A stretch of DNA of 45,917 nucleotides, from assembly GCA_024742765.1 (NCBI GenBank), contig JANSXT010000025.1, positions 1-45,917 on the forward strand, written 5' to 3'. Made by a program: the position numbers and the translations under genes. This stretch comes from Phyllobacteriaceae bacterium. GTDB lineage: Bacteria > Pseudomonadota > Alphaproteobacteria > Rhizobiales > Rhizobiaceae. Below the pieces are notes generated by a model. The model searched no databases, was not told the DNA's origin, and saw only the letters and a list, made by a program, of their open reading frames with translations. This document shows positions 35,813 to 44,735 of the stretch, piece after piece; the first letter of the stretch is position 1; every line of letters begins with the position of its first letter.

Positions 35813-36268
35813 ATGGATCAGCCGCTGCAATTTGCCGTCTTGGAGCAGTCGCGGCCGACACAGCGCAGCGACGACATGCCGGTGGGCCCATCGACCCTGC
35901 TCGAAGTCCTGTCGCAGTTCGAGCCGTTCGGCCTGTGGCGCATGGAACTGGAAACGGGTCTGGTCTACTGGACCCGCGACATTTTCGAGATCCACGAACT
36001 TCCCTATCGCGAAGGGCCGGTGAACGTGAAGATGGCGATCGACGCCTATCATCCCGATGACCGTGACCTGGTCGTCGACTGTCTCGAGGACGTTGTGGCG
36101 CGCAAATCGGGATTTCATTTCGTCCTGCGCATCGCCACCAGCAAGGGCGGCTACAAGAAGGTCAAGGCCGTCGGCATGTTCCACGTCACCGAAGACGGGC
36201 GCGAGCAGCTCATCGGCACGTTCAGCGAGGAGCCAGGCGGCGTCCGCGGCGTGGTGATCAGGCAGTAG
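35813..36268 (+). CDS. Stand-alone PAS domain protein
   Basis: This 151-residue protein starts behind GGGGGGAG (8-nt spacing), 25 bp after the LuxR gene, so the two are co-transcribed. One PAS domain of the PAS_3 type covers about 38-137: FGLWRMELETGLVYWTRDIF, EIHELPYREGPV, AYHPDDRDLV and FHFVLRIAT. There is no kinase, cyclase or DNA-binding part, so any output must come from a partner. The adjacent LuxR regulator is the obvious candidate, which is inference from context. It is convergent with the flhB-linked hypothetical gene, 19 bp away. Confidence 0.82.
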   Translation: MDQPLQFAVLEQSRPTQRSDDMPVGPSTLLEVLSQFEPFGLWRMELETGLVYWTRDIFEIHELPYREGPVNVKMAIDAYHPDDRDLVVDCLEDVVARKSGFHFVLRIATSKGGYKKVKAVGMFHVTEDGREQLIGTFSEEPGGVRGVVIRQ

Positions 36269-36287
36269 GCGCCACATCTGGGACTGG

Positions 36288-36746
36288 TCAGAGCGGCGCC
36301 GGCCGTTCCGACTCCTGGCGCGGCGCAAAGCTGTTGTGCCGCAATTCGCGTTCCATGATCGCCCGGTTGGCGGCCCGGCCGCCGGCGTTGGGCGCATTCT
36401 TGCTAAGGTGCTGGAGTTCGATCGCCGCGTGATCGTCGCGGATGATCAGCCGGACGCGGGCTTCAAAGCGCGCCGCGGCGATGCTGACGCCCAGCGACAC
36501 GCTCGGCCGCTCCAGCCAGTCCAGCGACAGACTGCTGTCCCGGTCATAGTGGATGAAGCCGGGCGCGAAATGCAGTTCCGCCGCCGCGGCGACGATTTCG
36601 GCCATGCCCGCCTCGCGCCCATTGATCACATGGTCGGCAAAGGTCGTAAGATCGGTCAACCGCAACTCGTCCAAAAGCGGCTGCAAATGCGTGGCGAGCA
36701 CCTGTTCGAGCGCGATATGGTGCGGATCGGTCAGCATCGCCGTCAC
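36288..36746 (-). CDS. Hypothetical protein coupled to flhB
   Basis: This 152-residue soluble protein's ATG overlaps the flhB stop by 4 nt (ATGA), so it is translated with the flagellar arm. Visible features are an acidic N-terminal helix, a central region (FAPGFIHYDRDSSLSLDWLERPSVSLGVS), and a polar C-terminus with ELRHNSF. I recognise no domain. An unnamed gene sits at the same place beside flhB in S. meliloti. The likely role is an accessory one in flagellar assembly or control, inferred from position only. A start at 36737 is also possible. Confidence 0.72.
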   Translation of the reverse strand: MTAMLTDPHHIALEQVLATHLQPLLDELRLTDLTTFADHVINGREAGMAEIVAAAAELHFAPGFIHYDRDSSLSLDWLERPSVSLGVSIAAARFEARVRLIIRDDHAAIELQHLSKNAPNAGGRAANRAIMERELRHNSFAPRQESERPAPL

Positions 36747-37807
36747 ACCTTCTTCTTGTTCAGATAGACGATGATCTCGGCCACCGCCTCGAAGAACTCC
36801 GGCGGGATCGTCTGGTCGATGCCCACCGCCTTGTAAATGGCCCGCGTCAGCGGCGGGTTCTCATGCACCATCACCTCGTTTTCGGCGGCGACCTCCTTGA
36901 TCCTTTGGGCAATCAAATCCTGGCCCTTGGCCACCACCACCGGCGCCGGATCGGTCGGCGGGTTGTAGCGCAACGCGATCGCATAGTGGGTCGGGTTGGT
37001 CAGCACGAGCGTCGCGCTGGGAACCGCGCCCATCATCCGCTTGCGCGCTCGCTCGCGCGCCACCGACTGCATGCGCGCCTTCATCAGCGGATCGCCCTCG
37101 GCCTGCTTGTGCTCGTCGCGGATCTCCTTGTGCGACATGCGCAGGTCCTTCAGCCACTCGCGGTTGGTCCACAAAAGGTCGGCCACCGCGATCACGGCCA
37201 TCGCCAGCACCATGGTGAACAACAGGCCGAACAGGATGCGCGCCACCTGCGCCAGAAAGACTTCCGAACTGGTGATCGGCCCTTCGGCGAGCACCGGCAC
37301 GATCCCGCCGGCAAAGGCGACGACGCAGCCACCGGTGAAGGCGATCTTGGCCAGCACCTTGAAGAATTCGGCCCAGCCCTTGGTGCCGAACATGCGCTCG
37401 AAGCCCTTCTTCAGCGAGATGCGCGACAGTTCGGGTTTGATCCGCTTGAAGACGATGCGCGGCGGGTTCTGGGCAAACGATCCGGCAAGCCCCGCAAAGG
37501 CGAGGCCGAGCAGCACCGGCGCCAAGATGATCATCGTGACCTCGAAATAGCGGGTCATGACGATCATCGTGTCGGCGGTGGTCGCCAGCGAATACTGGCC
37601 CGCCCGGTCGAGCAGGATCTCAAGCTGGGTTTTCAGGTTCGCCGTCAGTGCGTTCGATGCAAAGCCGATGATCGCGGTGATCGCGGTCAGTGTGAACAAG
37701 ACCGGCAGTTCCTTGGAGAAGGCGGTCTGCCCCTTTTCGATGGCATCCTGCTTCTTCTTCTCGGTCGGTTCTTCTGTCTTGCTGTCCTTGTCGTCATCAT
37801 CGGCCAT
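36743..37807 (-). CDS. flhB: Flagellar export gate protein FlhB
   Basis: FlhB, 354 residues, is the type III export component that switches substrate from rod/hook to filament proteins. An acidic-basic N-terminus (MADDDDKDSKTEEPTEKK) precedes four membrane segments (about 32-55, 88-112, 150-175, 188-212). The cytoplasmic domain follows with the self-cleavage motif Asn271-Pro-Thr-His in VLTNPTHYAIALRYNP. The length is standard. It follows fliG by 17 bp and is coupled to the next ORF. Confidence 0.96.
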   Translation of the reverse strand: MADDDDKDSKTEEPTEKKKQDAIEKGQTAFSKELPVLFTLTAITAIIGFASNALTANLKTQLEILLDRAGQYSLATTADTMIVMTRYFEVTMIILAPVLLGLAFAGLAGSFAQNPPRIVFKRIKPELSRISLKKGFERMFGTKGWAEFFKVLAKIAFTGGCVVAFAGGIVPVLAEGPITSSEVFLAQVARILFGLLFTMVLAMAVIAVADLLWTNREWLKDLRMSHKEIRDEHKQAEGDPLMKARMQSVARERARKRMMGAVPSATLVLTNPTHYAIALRYNPPTDPAPVVVAKGQDLIAQRIKEVAAENEVMVHENPPLTRAIYKAVGIDQTIPPEFFEAVAEIIVYLNKKKV

Positions 37808-37824
37808 GGCCGGTCACCATGCCG

Positions 37825-38823
37825 TCAGTCGCGCTTGGGCAGCGCGATGCGGCCCTCCGATGCAAGCTTCATGGCGAGTTGCGCAATCGACTTGCGTGCA
37901 TCCTCGATCGCCGCCGGCGTGTCCTGTCCGCCGCCCGACAGTTCGGATTCGATCATCTTGCGTGCCCGCTGGCTGATCGAGGAGAGGACCGCCTCTTTCA
38001 GATCCGCATCGGCGCCGCGCAGTGCACGCACCAAAATGTCGCTCGGCAGTCCGTCGACCACCAGCGTGCGGGCGCTTGCTTCCAAAAGCACCAGATCGTC
38101 GAACCGGAACAGCCGCGATTCCAGCGCCGCCAGCTTCTTGGGATCGATCGATTCCCGCACCTTCTTCATCAGCGTTTCGCTGGCATCCTTCTGCATCGCG
38201 TTCATGATCTCGGCGACGCGCATGGGTGCCGCATCGCTGCCGCCGGCGCCGTCCTTGGCGTCCAGCTTGAAGTCCTTGACCAGTGCGTGGCCGACATGGG
38301 CGAGCCGTTCGCCCGGTATGTCGCGCGCGGTCATCATTGCGGTCACGATCGGCGTCTGCCGCTCATCGGGCATCGCTTCGAGCACGGCGGCCGCCTTGGG
38401 CGGGGGAAGCTGCGCCATCAGGGCGGCGACGAGTTGCGGCGGTTCGCTTGCCAGCCGGCCGACCAGCGCTTCGTCATCGACCGTGGCGATCATCTCCCAG
38501 GGCGACTTTTTCGGCTCGGTCGGCTCGGCCGGTTCGCCGGGTGCCGCTGGCTCTTCCTCGGGCAGCGAATTGTCCATGATCGCGTTGATCGCATCGCGGC
38601 TGTCGATGATCCCCGAGCCTTCGACGAAGGCGGCCTCGAATTCACTCACCAGCGCATCGACATCGGTCTGCGGCAGGTTCTTGAGCGTATGGCCGGCATC
38701 GATCATCCGGCGCAGTTCGTCGCCCTTGAAATATTTGAGCAATTGCTTGGCACGCGGCTTGCCCATCGCGATCAGCACGGCGGCCGCCTTCTGCGAAGTG
38801 GACAATGTGTAACGCTGCTGCAT
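37825..38823 (-). CDS. fliG: Flagellar motor switch protein FliG
   Basis: FliG, 332 residues, sits on the MS ring and exchanges torque with the stator. The N-terminal domain starts TLSTSQKAAAVLIAMGK. An Ala/Pro/Glu-rich linker (about 88-105) leads to the middle domain, which carries a PQLVAALMAQLPPPKAAAVL armadillo repeat. The C-terminal domain holds the charged torque helix (LFRFDDLVLLEASARTLVVDG, RALRGADADLKEAVLSSISQRA). It lies between fliN (21 bp) and flhB (17 bp) in the left arm. Related FliG proteins show the same divergence from the enterobacterial form. Confidence 0.95.
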   Translation of the reverse strand: MQQRYTLSTSQKAAAVLIAMGKPRAKQLLKYFKGDELRRMIDAGHTLKNLPQTDVDALVSEFEAAFVEGSGIIDSRDAINAIMDNSLPEEEPAAPGEPAEPTEPKKSPWEMIATVDDEALVGRLASEPPQLVAALMAQLPPPKAAAVLEAMPDERQTPIVTAMMTARDIPGERLAHVGHALVKDFKLDAKDGAGGSDAAPMRVAEIMNAMQKDASETLMKKVRESIDPKKLAALESRLFRFDDLVLLEASARTLVVDGLPSDILVRALRGADADLKEAVLSSISQRARKMIESELSGGGQDTPAAIEDARKSIAQLAMKLASEGRIALPKRD

Positions 38824-38844
38824 GGTCTGCTAGTCCCGGTAAAG

Positions 38845-39225
38845 TCAGGCAAACACGTTGGTGACCTTGAAGGCGAACCGGTCCGGCTCTTCCTCGGAGA
38901 CCTGCATCTGTCCGGTGGCAACCTTGACGCCATTGACGAAGATGTCGATCGGATCGCCGACCCGGCTGTCCAGCGGGATGGTGGTGCCTTTCTGAAGCGC
39001 GTTCAACTCGGCCACCGACAGTTCGGCGCGGCCGATCACGGCCTGCACTTCAAGCGGGATCTCGCGCAGCGTGCGCGACAGGCCGGCGGTCGTGGCCTCA
39101 TTGTCCTTGTCGACAACGTCCTGCAAATCGTTGATCGCCTGTTCCAGCGCGTCGTCCGGGTCCAGCTTGGTGTCGTCATCGGCCTGGGCGAAGGCGATGG
39201 ATTCTTCTTCGGCGGCATCGGCCAT
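38845..39225 (-). CDS. fliN: Flagellar motor switch protein FliN
   Basis: FliN, 126 residues, forms the lower C-ring with FliM and helps export and switching. An acidic N-terminal tail (AAEEESIAFAQADDDTKLDP) is followed by the SpoA/FliN domain (about 65-125: LREIPLEVQAVIGRAELSVAE, LDSRVGDPIDIFVNGVKVATG). The start at 39225, directly after the fliM stop and with GGGG 8 nt before it, is preferred. An in-frame ATG at 39261 would overlap fliM by 35 nt. Confidence 0.93.
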   Translation of the reverse strand: MADAAEEESIAFAQADDDTKLDPDDALEQAINDLQDVVDKDNEATTAGLSRTLREIPLEVQAVIGRAELSVAELNALQKGTTIPLDSRVGDPIDIFVNGVKVATGQMQVSEEEPDRFAFKVTNVFA

Positions 39226-39226
39226 G

Positions 39227-40171
39227 TCAGTGACCCCCTTTGATCGTGTGTTGATGGGCATGCGCCCTCAGCGCGGCGGCAATCGGCGCGATCGGTGCTT
39301 GGACGCGCACCGCGTTGGCCGGTCCCACCCGGCCGATCTGCGTCGTGAACAGGTCGCGCCCCTTGGCGCGCAGGATGGCGTCGCCATGGCCCGCGGGCGC
39401 GCTCTCGATGACATCGCCCGGCTTGAGCCGCGCAATGTCGGCCAGCGTCATCTCGGCCAAAGGCAGGACCACCTCGATGGCCAGATCGAAATCGGGAACG
39501 TTGAAATCGCTGCGCTGGTTGGCCTGCGCCGCGCGCGCCTCATCGGCGGCAAGCTTGCCCGAAAGATCGAGCAGGAGCCTGTGCGGCACATCCAGCCAGC
39601 ACCATGCCCGGTTGACGCCAAAGGTGATCGAAAAAGAAAGCGTCGCCACCGCGTCGCCTGTCTCATCAACCAGTGCGGGATCATCGCCGCGATAAATGTC
39701 AACCCGCCCGAAACCCAAGAGCGGCCGGTCGGTCTGCCGGGTCTGCCCGGCGGCGACCGCCAGCGCATGCAGAACGCCGATCTCAAGCTGCGAAATCTCG
39801 CCCGCCGATGGCGGCATCTCCGCTTCCGGATCGCAGCCCAGCAGCGCGCCATTGACCATGCCGGCCGCCTGCCTGTCCAGATGCAGAGCCAGCCGGCAGC
39901 GTTCCTCGGGATAGTAGAATGTGAAACCGGCGGTCTCGGCATTGCCCGCAGGCGGCTTTCCGGGCCGCGAGGGGTCGCTCATCGTTTCGAACGCCATGGC
40001 AAGGTCGGGCGACAGGGTCTGCATGCGCGCCGTCATGTGCGCCTCGAACGCCATCCCCATGCGCTTGATGACTTTCTTCAGCCCGTCCTCGCTGACGCGC
40101 TTGCGCAGGATGCGGTCGGCGACATCGCGGTCCTCGGGCGCCAGATCATATTTGTCCGCGAGCGTACTCAC
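39227..40171 (-). CDS. fliM: Flagellar motor switch protein FliM
   Basis: FliM, 314 residues, belongs to the C-ring. The middle CheC-like domain is divergent, and the C-terminal SpoA domain is recognisable ([48 protein letters not shown]). The short N-terminal CheY-binding peptide of enterobacterial FliM is not obvious, as is usual for rhizobial FliM. The ATG overlaps the motA stop by 4 nt, so coupling is likely. fliN follows at once. Confidence 0.9.
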   Translation of the reverse strand: MSTLADKYDLAPEDRDVADRILRKRVSEDGLKKVIKRMGMAFEAHMTARMQTLSPDLAMAFETMSDPSRPGKPPAGNAETAGFTFYYPEERCRLALHLDRQAAGMVNGALLGCDPEAEMPPSAGEISQLEIGVLHALAVAAGQTRQTDRPLLGFGRVDIYRGDDPALVDETGDAVATLSFSITFGVNRAWCWLDVPHRLLLDLSGKLAADEARAAQANQRSDFNVPDFDLAIEVVLPLAEMTLADIARLKPGDVIESAPAGHGDAILRAKGRDLFTTQIGRVGPANAVRVQAPIAPIAAALRAHAHQHTIKGGH

Positions 40172-41037
40172 GCCGCCTGGGCCTCATTGGCGCGCCCGGC
40201 CTCTTCCTCGACCTCCTCGAGCGAAGGCCGGTAATAGGCGGAAATCGTCTTGCGGCCGAACTCCAGCGCCACCTGCGGCATCGAGCCGTTCATGTAGGCG
40301 ATCAGCGTCTGTTTGGCGACATAGTAGAGCCGGATGCCCTTTTCGCGCACGCCCTTCACCTTGGTTGCAATCGGGCCGACCACGGCATAGGCGAGGAAGA
40401 TGCCCAGAAAGCTGCCGACGAGCGCCGCGGCGATCAGCCCGCCGAGGATCTCCGGGCTTTGATCGATGGCGCCCATCGCCTTGATCACGCCCAGGATCGC
40501 CGCAACGATGCCGATGGCCGGCAGTCCGTCCGACGAATTCTGCAGCGCCTGATAGGGCTTGAGCTTGTCGCCCTTGATGGTCGCGATCTCTTCCTCCATC
40601 AAAGCCTCGACCTCGTGCGGACGCGCATTGCCGACGATGATCAGCCGGACATAGTCGCAGATGAAATTGGTTAAATCCTCCCGGTCGAGAACCGCCGGGT
40701 ATTCCGCGAATATGTCTGATTCCTCCGGATTGTCGATATGCCCCTCGACTTCATTGCGAGGCTTGGTCTTCAATTCGCGCATCAGCCGGTGCAGCAGCCC
40801 AAGAAGCTCCAGATAATCGTCGCTGCCCGGAACCTTGTTGGTCAGCGCTTCCATGATGGCCTTGCCGGTGTCCTTGATCGACGACATGGTGTTGGCGACG
40901 ATGAAGATGCCGATGGCCGCGCCGACGATGATGACCACCTCGAAGGGCTGCCAGAGCACTTTGACGTAGCCGCCCATGGCCATGTAGCCGCCCAGCACGC
41001 AGCCGAAGGTTACAACCAGACCGATGATGATGCCCAC
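40168..41037 (-). CDS. motA: Flagellar motor stator protein MotA
   Basis: MotA, 289 residues, pairs with MotB to form the proton-driven stator. It has four membrane segments (about 2-22, 30-48, 170-190, 200-222) and a large cytoplasmic loop. The loop holds the charged torque residues, and [21 protein letters not shown] begins the third helix. The start is a GTG at 41037 with AGGAG 6 nt upstream; no ATG fits. It is first in the left flagellar arm. A CtrA-like sequence lies just upstream at 41054-41070. motB is not in the window. Confidence 0.95.
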   Translation of the reverse strand: MGIIIGLVVTFGCVLGGYMAMGGYVKVLWQPFEVVIIVGAAIGIFIVANTMSSIKDTGKAIMEALTNKVPGSDDYLELLGLLHRLMRELKTKPRNEVEGHIDNPEESDIFAEYPAVLDREDLTNFICDYVRLIIVGNARPHEVEALMEEEIATIKGDKLKPYQALQNSSDGLPAIGIVAAILGVIKAMGAIDQSPEILGGLIAAALVGSFLGIFLAYAVVGPIATKVKGVREKGIRLYYVAKQTLIAYMNGSMPQVALEFGRKTISAYYRPSLEEVEEEAGRANEAQAA

Positions 41038-41053
41038 GGGGAACTCCTCTTGA

Positions 41054-41070
41054 GGTTAACCAAAAGCTAA
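41054..41070 (-). promoter_or_regulatory. CtrA-like binding sequence upstream of motA
   Basis: Read on the minus strand the sequence is TTAG-N7-TTAACC, one base from the CtrA consensus TTAA-N7-TTAAC. It lies 17-33 bp upstream of the motA GTG, between the divergent flagellar arms. CtrA controls motility genes in many alphaproteobacteria. So close to the start codon it may repress motA or serve the other arm. Confidence 0.35.
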
Positions 41071-41198
41071 GCCTCAAACCTTGCATGAACCTGTGCTGGC
41101 GGGGGCGCGTCCCCAAGTGGCACGCGCGTGGGCGCGGGCGGAAAGGTTCGCGCAAGAAGTCTGAGTTAGCCTGTGCCCATCATGGGCAAGGTGCGGGC

Positions 41199-41984
41199 AT
41201 GAACACGACGCTGGTTTCGCTCAATCTGATCACGCGCGACATGAGCGCCAGTATCGAACGTCTGGAGTCGCGGGCCGATATCCAGCGTGAGATCGACTAT
41301 TACAACGAGACGATCGGGACGATCAAAACGCCCGAACAGCTCGTCGGCGACACGCGCCTGTTCAACTTCGCCATGAAGGCGCACGGGCTGGAAGACATGG
41401 CCTATGCCAAGGCGTTCATGCTCAAGGTCCTCAAGGAAGGACGCGATGCGGATGACGCTTTTGCCAACACGCTGACCGATTCCCGCTACCGCGATTTTGC
41501 CGATACGTTCGATTTCGCCCGGCATGGCGAAACGGCCACCGTTTTCACCAAGGCGCAGCAGGGCGTGGTCGACAAATATCTCGTCCAGACACTGGAAACC
41601 GAGGCAGGGGAAACCGACCAGGGTGTCCGGCTCGCGCTCTATTTTCAGCGCAAGGCGCCGCAGATCACCTCCTATTTCGACATTCTCGCCGACCCGGCCC
41701 TGAGCCAGGTTGTGCGCACCGCGCTGAGCATTCCGCCGGAAACGGCGACCATCGACATCGACAAGCAGGCCGCCATGATGGCCGACCGCATGCCGCTGTC
41801 CGATCTCAAGGATCCCGAGAAGCTCGACAAGCTGGTCGAGCGCTTCGCCAATATGTGGCAGATCGAAAATGGCGGCCAGACGGCGCTGGCGACCAGTCCG
41901 GCGCTTGCCCTTCTGGTGCCGTCGTCTCCTTCGTCCACCATGTCGGCCGATCTTCTGCTGCAGATACAGCAGATCGGGCGTTGA
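41199..41984 (+). CDS. DUF1217 domain-containing flagellar protein
   Basis: This 261-residue member of the DUF1217 family is found beside flgF and motA in rhizobial flagellar clusters; the exact role is not established. It is mostly helical and hydrophilic, for example RLESRADIQREIDYYNETIG, FNFAMKAHGLEDMAYAKAFM, FARHGETATVF and YFQRKAPQITSYFDI. The start at 41199 (MNTTLVSLNLITRDMSASI) is chosen because the preceding in-frame residues are unconserved. It is first in the right arm, 161 bp from motA, and flgF follows after 10 bp. Confidence 0.88.
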   Translation: MNTTLVSLNLITRDMSASIERLESRADIQREIDYYNETIGTIKTPEQLVGDTRLFNFAMKAHGLEDMAYAKAFMLKVLKEGRDADDAFANTLTDSRYRDFADTFDFARHGETATVFTKAQQGVVDKYLVQTLETEAGETDQGVRLALYFQRKAPQITSYFDILADPALSQVVRTALSIPPETATIDIDKQAAMMADRMPLSDLKDPEKLDKLVERFANMWQIENGGQTALATSPALALLVPSSPSSTMSADLLLQIQQIGR

Positions 41985-41994
41985 GGCTGTTGCG

Positions 41995-42726
41995 ATGAAT
42001 GATGGTTTGACCGTTGGACTGTCCGCCCAGTTGGCGCTGGAAAAGCGCCTGACGACGATTGCGTCCAACATCGCCAACACGCGCACGGTCGGCTTCCGTG
42101 CCGCCGAGGTGAAGTTCGAGGATCTGATAGCGCGCCAGCGGGTCATCGAGGGCGTCAACACGGTCGCCTATGCATCCGATGGCGCCGAATTCGCCAACAC
42201 CGAATCCGGTGCACTCGAAAACACCGGTTCGCCGCTCGACTTCGCCATCAATGGCGAAGCCTGGTTCGCGCTTGAAACGCCGGCCGGCATCGCCGTCACA
42301 CGCGACGGGCGCTTCACGGTCCGTGGCGACGGTGCCGTCGTCTCGCTGGCCGGCCATCCCGTGCTCGATCCGGGCGGCGCGCCGCTCGAGGTCAATCCGG
42401 CCGGCGGTCGCCTCGATGTCGGCGCCGACGGCTTCATCCGCCAGGACGGAAACCAGATCGGCGCGCTGGGCGTGTTCGCCTATCAGCCCGGCGCCGATTT
42501 CGTCAGGCACGGCGATTCCGGCATCCTCGTGGATGGCGAGCCGCAGCCGATCGTCGATGCGCCCGATGTGACCGTGGTCCAGGGCTATGTCGAACAGTCC
42601 AATGTCGATCCCGTCGAAGAGTTGACGCAGCTCATCATGGTGCAGCGCAGCTTCGAGAACACCAATGCGATGATCCGCGACACCGAAGACTCCATGACCA
42701 AGCTGATCAATGCATTCCACCGCTGA
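41995..42726 (+). CDS. flgF: Flagellar basal-body rod protein FlgF
   Basis: FlgF, 243 residues, is a proximal rod component. The N-terminal flg_bb_rod motif is seen as SAQLALEKRLTTIASNIANTRTVGFRAAEVKFE. The FlgF/FlgG middle region includes GSPLDFAINGEAWFALETPAG and TRDGRFTVRGDGAVVS. The C-terminal helix pattern is GYVEQSNVDPVEELTQLIMVQRSFENTNAMI. The start at 41995 has GAGG 8 nt upstream. Its last 17 nt overlap the fliI start. Confidence 0.95.
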   Translation: MNDGLTVGLSAQLALEKRLTTIASNIANTRTVGFRAAEVKFEDLIARQRVIEGVNTVAYASDGAEFANTESGALENTGSPLDFAINGEAWFALETPAGIAVTRDGRFTVRGDGAVVSLAGHPVLDPGGAPLEVNPAGGRLDVGADGFIRQDGNQIGALGVFAYQPGADFVRHGDSGILVDGEPQPIVDAPDVTVVQGYVEQSNVDPVEELTQLIMVQRSFENTNAMIRDTEDSMTKLINAFHR

Positions 42727-44068
42727 TCGCGCCCCTGTCGATCTCGACACGCTTGTCGCCGGGCTCAAATCGATACCTGACGGCGACGCGCTGGTGGCCC
42801 GCGGCGGCCTCGTCACGGCTGTCCGCCCGGATGCGGTCGTGGTCAAAGGCCTGCCGCGCTCGGCCTGCATCGGCGATATTGTCCGCTTCGGCCCGCCGGC
42901 CCGCCGCGCGCTGGGCGAAATCCTGCATATCGAGGCGGGCGAATTCATCATCGCGCCCGTCACGCCGCTCGACCGGCTTTCGGTCGGCGATGTCGCGCTG
43001 CATGCCGGCGATGTGGCGCCGGTGCCCGATGCGGGCTGGCTCGGCCGCGTCGTCAACGCGCTGGGCGAACCGGTCGACCGGCGCGGGCCACTCGCACCCG
43101 GAAAAGCCGCCGAACCGACGGCACCGTTCGGCGCGCTGGGCCGCGCGCGCGTCACCGAACCCTTCAGCACCGGCATCCGCGTCATCGATCTCTTTACGCC
43201 GCTGTGCGTCGGGCAGCGCTTCGGCATCTTTGCCGGCAGCGGCGTCGGCAAGTCGACGCTTTTGTCCATGCTAGCGCGCGGCGGTGAATTCGATGCCGTG
43301 GTCGTCGCGCTGGTCGGCGAACGCTCGCGCGAGGTGCGCGAATTCGTCGAGGACACGCTCGGCGAGGAGACCATGGCGAAATCGCTGATCGTCGTGGCGA
43401 CGGGCGATGAAAGCGCGATCATGCGCCGCCGCGCCGCGCCGCTCGCCATGCGGTTCGCCGAGGCGCTGCGCGATCAGGGCAAGCGCGTCCTGTTCCTGCT
43501 CGATTCCGTGACGCGCTTCGCCCATGCGCTGCGCGAGACCGGCATTTCCGCCGGCCAGCCGCCGGTGCAGCGCGGCTATCCGGCCACCGTCTTTTCCGAA
43601 CTGCCGATGCTTTTGGAACGGGCCGGGCCGGGCGGCGATAATGGCGGCTCGATCACCGCGATCGTCACCGTTCTGATCGACGGCGACGACCACAATGATC
43701 CGATCGCCGACACGGTACGCGGCATCCTTGACGGGCATCTGGTGCTCGAACGATCGATCGCCGATGGTGGCCGCTACCCGCCGGTCAATGCGCTGGCCTC
43801 GATATCACGGCTGGCGACGCGGGTCTGGAAACCGCAGGAGGCCGAACTCGTTGCCGGTCTCCGGGCGATGATGGCGCGCTTTGAGGAAACCCGTGACTTG
43901 CGGCTTCTGGGCGGCTGGAAACCAGGCGCGGACCCGCAGCTTGACCAGGCGGTTGCCACCGTGCCGCAACTCTACAAGGCGCTCAACCAGACGCCGTCCG
44001 ATCGGCTGTCCACCGACCCGTTTGCCGAACTTGCCGAGGTGATGCGCAATGACGCAGGCCGATCGTAA
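42710..44068 (+). CDS. fliI: Flagellum-specific ATPase FliI
   Basis: FliI, 452 residues, is the ATPase of the flagellar type III export apparatus, related to the F1 beta subunit. Walker A is GSGVGKST (176-183). The Walker B region is RVLFLLDSVTRFAHALRE, and ERSREVREFVED and GGRYPPVNALASISRL are also typical. The ATG lies within the end of flgF (17-nt overlap), so translation is coupled. The next ORF overlaps its end by 20 nt. Confidence 0.96.
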   Translation: MHSTADRAPVDLDTLVAGLKSIPDGDALVARGGLVTAVRPDAVVVKGLPRSACIGDIVRFGPPARRALGEILHIEAGEFIIAPVTPLDRLSVGDVALHAGDVAPVPDAGWLGRVVNALGEPVDRRGPLAPGKAAEPTAPFGALGRARVTEPFSTGIRVIDLFTPLCVGQRFGIFAGSGVGKSTLLSMLARGGEFDAVVVALVGERSREVREFVEDTLGEETMAKSLIVVATGDESAIMRRRAAPLAMRFAEALRDQGKRVLFLLDSVTRFAHALRETGISAGQPPVQRGYPATVFSELPMLLERAGPGGDNGGSITAIVTVLIDGDDHNDPIADTVRGILDGHLVLERSIADGGRYPPVNALASISRLATRVWKPQEAELVAGLRAMMARFEETRDLRLLGGWKPGADPQLDQAVATVPQLYKALNQTPSDRLSTDPFAELAEVMRNDAGRS

Positions 44069-44672
44069 CCCCCGCCGCGGCACGTTGCGGCGCACATGGC
44101 GCACGCTGCGCAAGGCCAAGGCCGGCGATTTTGCCTTCTGGGGCGGCGCGCTGTCGCTGGCGGCGCTGTCGGCCTATCTGCCCTGGGACGTCTATCTCAA
44201 TCAAGCGCGCTACGGCCCGCCCGAATTCCAGTTCTCGCGCAGTGGCGAAGTGCCCGCCGATGTCATCGCGCTGCAAGAGGGCAGGGCGCCGCTGTTCGAC
44301 ATGGTCGCCGAGACCTATGTCGGCGACCCGCCGCCACGGCCGCTCGATGATCCCGACGGCGTCGATCCGTTCACGACCGCGGCGATCCCGCTCGATACGG
44401 GGGAAGAGGACAGCCAGCCCGAAGACCTGCCGCCGGGCGTCGACCCGATCACTACGGCCAGCGTTCCCTCGGCGGATGGCGCGGCGGCGGCCCACAGCTA
44501 CAAGCTTCTCGATGCCGGGCGCGGCCTGGCGCTGATCGCCGACGAGGACGGCATCTATATCGTCCGCCCCGGCGCGCTGCTGCCCGACGGCCGGCGCGTC
44601 TCGGCCATTGTCGGGCGCGGGCCCCACGCGCAGATCGTTCCCGACGACGACACCGAGGTCCGGCTGGACTGA
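44049..44672 (+). CDS. Hypothetical membrane-anchored protein of the flagellar cluster
   Basis: This 207-residue protein has a basic N-terminus (NPRRGTLRRTWRTLRKAKAG), one membrane segment (about 29-47), and then a long Pro/Asp-rich extracytoplasmic part. The C-terminal region (HSYKLLDAGRGLALIADEDG, then IYIVRPGALLPDGRRVSAIV) looks like a small beta domain. I recognise no named family. S. meliloti has an unnamed ORF at the same place between fliI and flgB. The 20-nt overlap with fliI shows it belongs to the flagellar transcript. Confidence 0.78.
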   Translation: MTQADRNPRRGTLRRTWRTLRKAKAGDFAFWGGALSLAALSAYLPWDVYLNQARYGPPEFQFSRSGEVPADVIALQEGRAPLFDMVAETYVGDPPPRPLDDPDGVDPFTTAAIPLDTGEEDSQPEDLPPGVDPITTASVPSADGAAAAHSYKLLDAGRGLALIADEDGIYIVRPGALLPDGRRVSAIVGRGPHAQIVPDDDTEVRLD

Positions 44673-44735
44673 TCGGTAAATCGCAAGCCACGCGCAAGTC
44701 AGCATCGATATCCTCACGGTCGGTGAAAGGATGTC

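Noticed and set aside
36268-36300. GGCGCC pair between the PAS gene and the flhB-linked ORF as a terminator
   Set aside because: Each copy is self-complementary, the loop is 21 nt, and no T-run follows.
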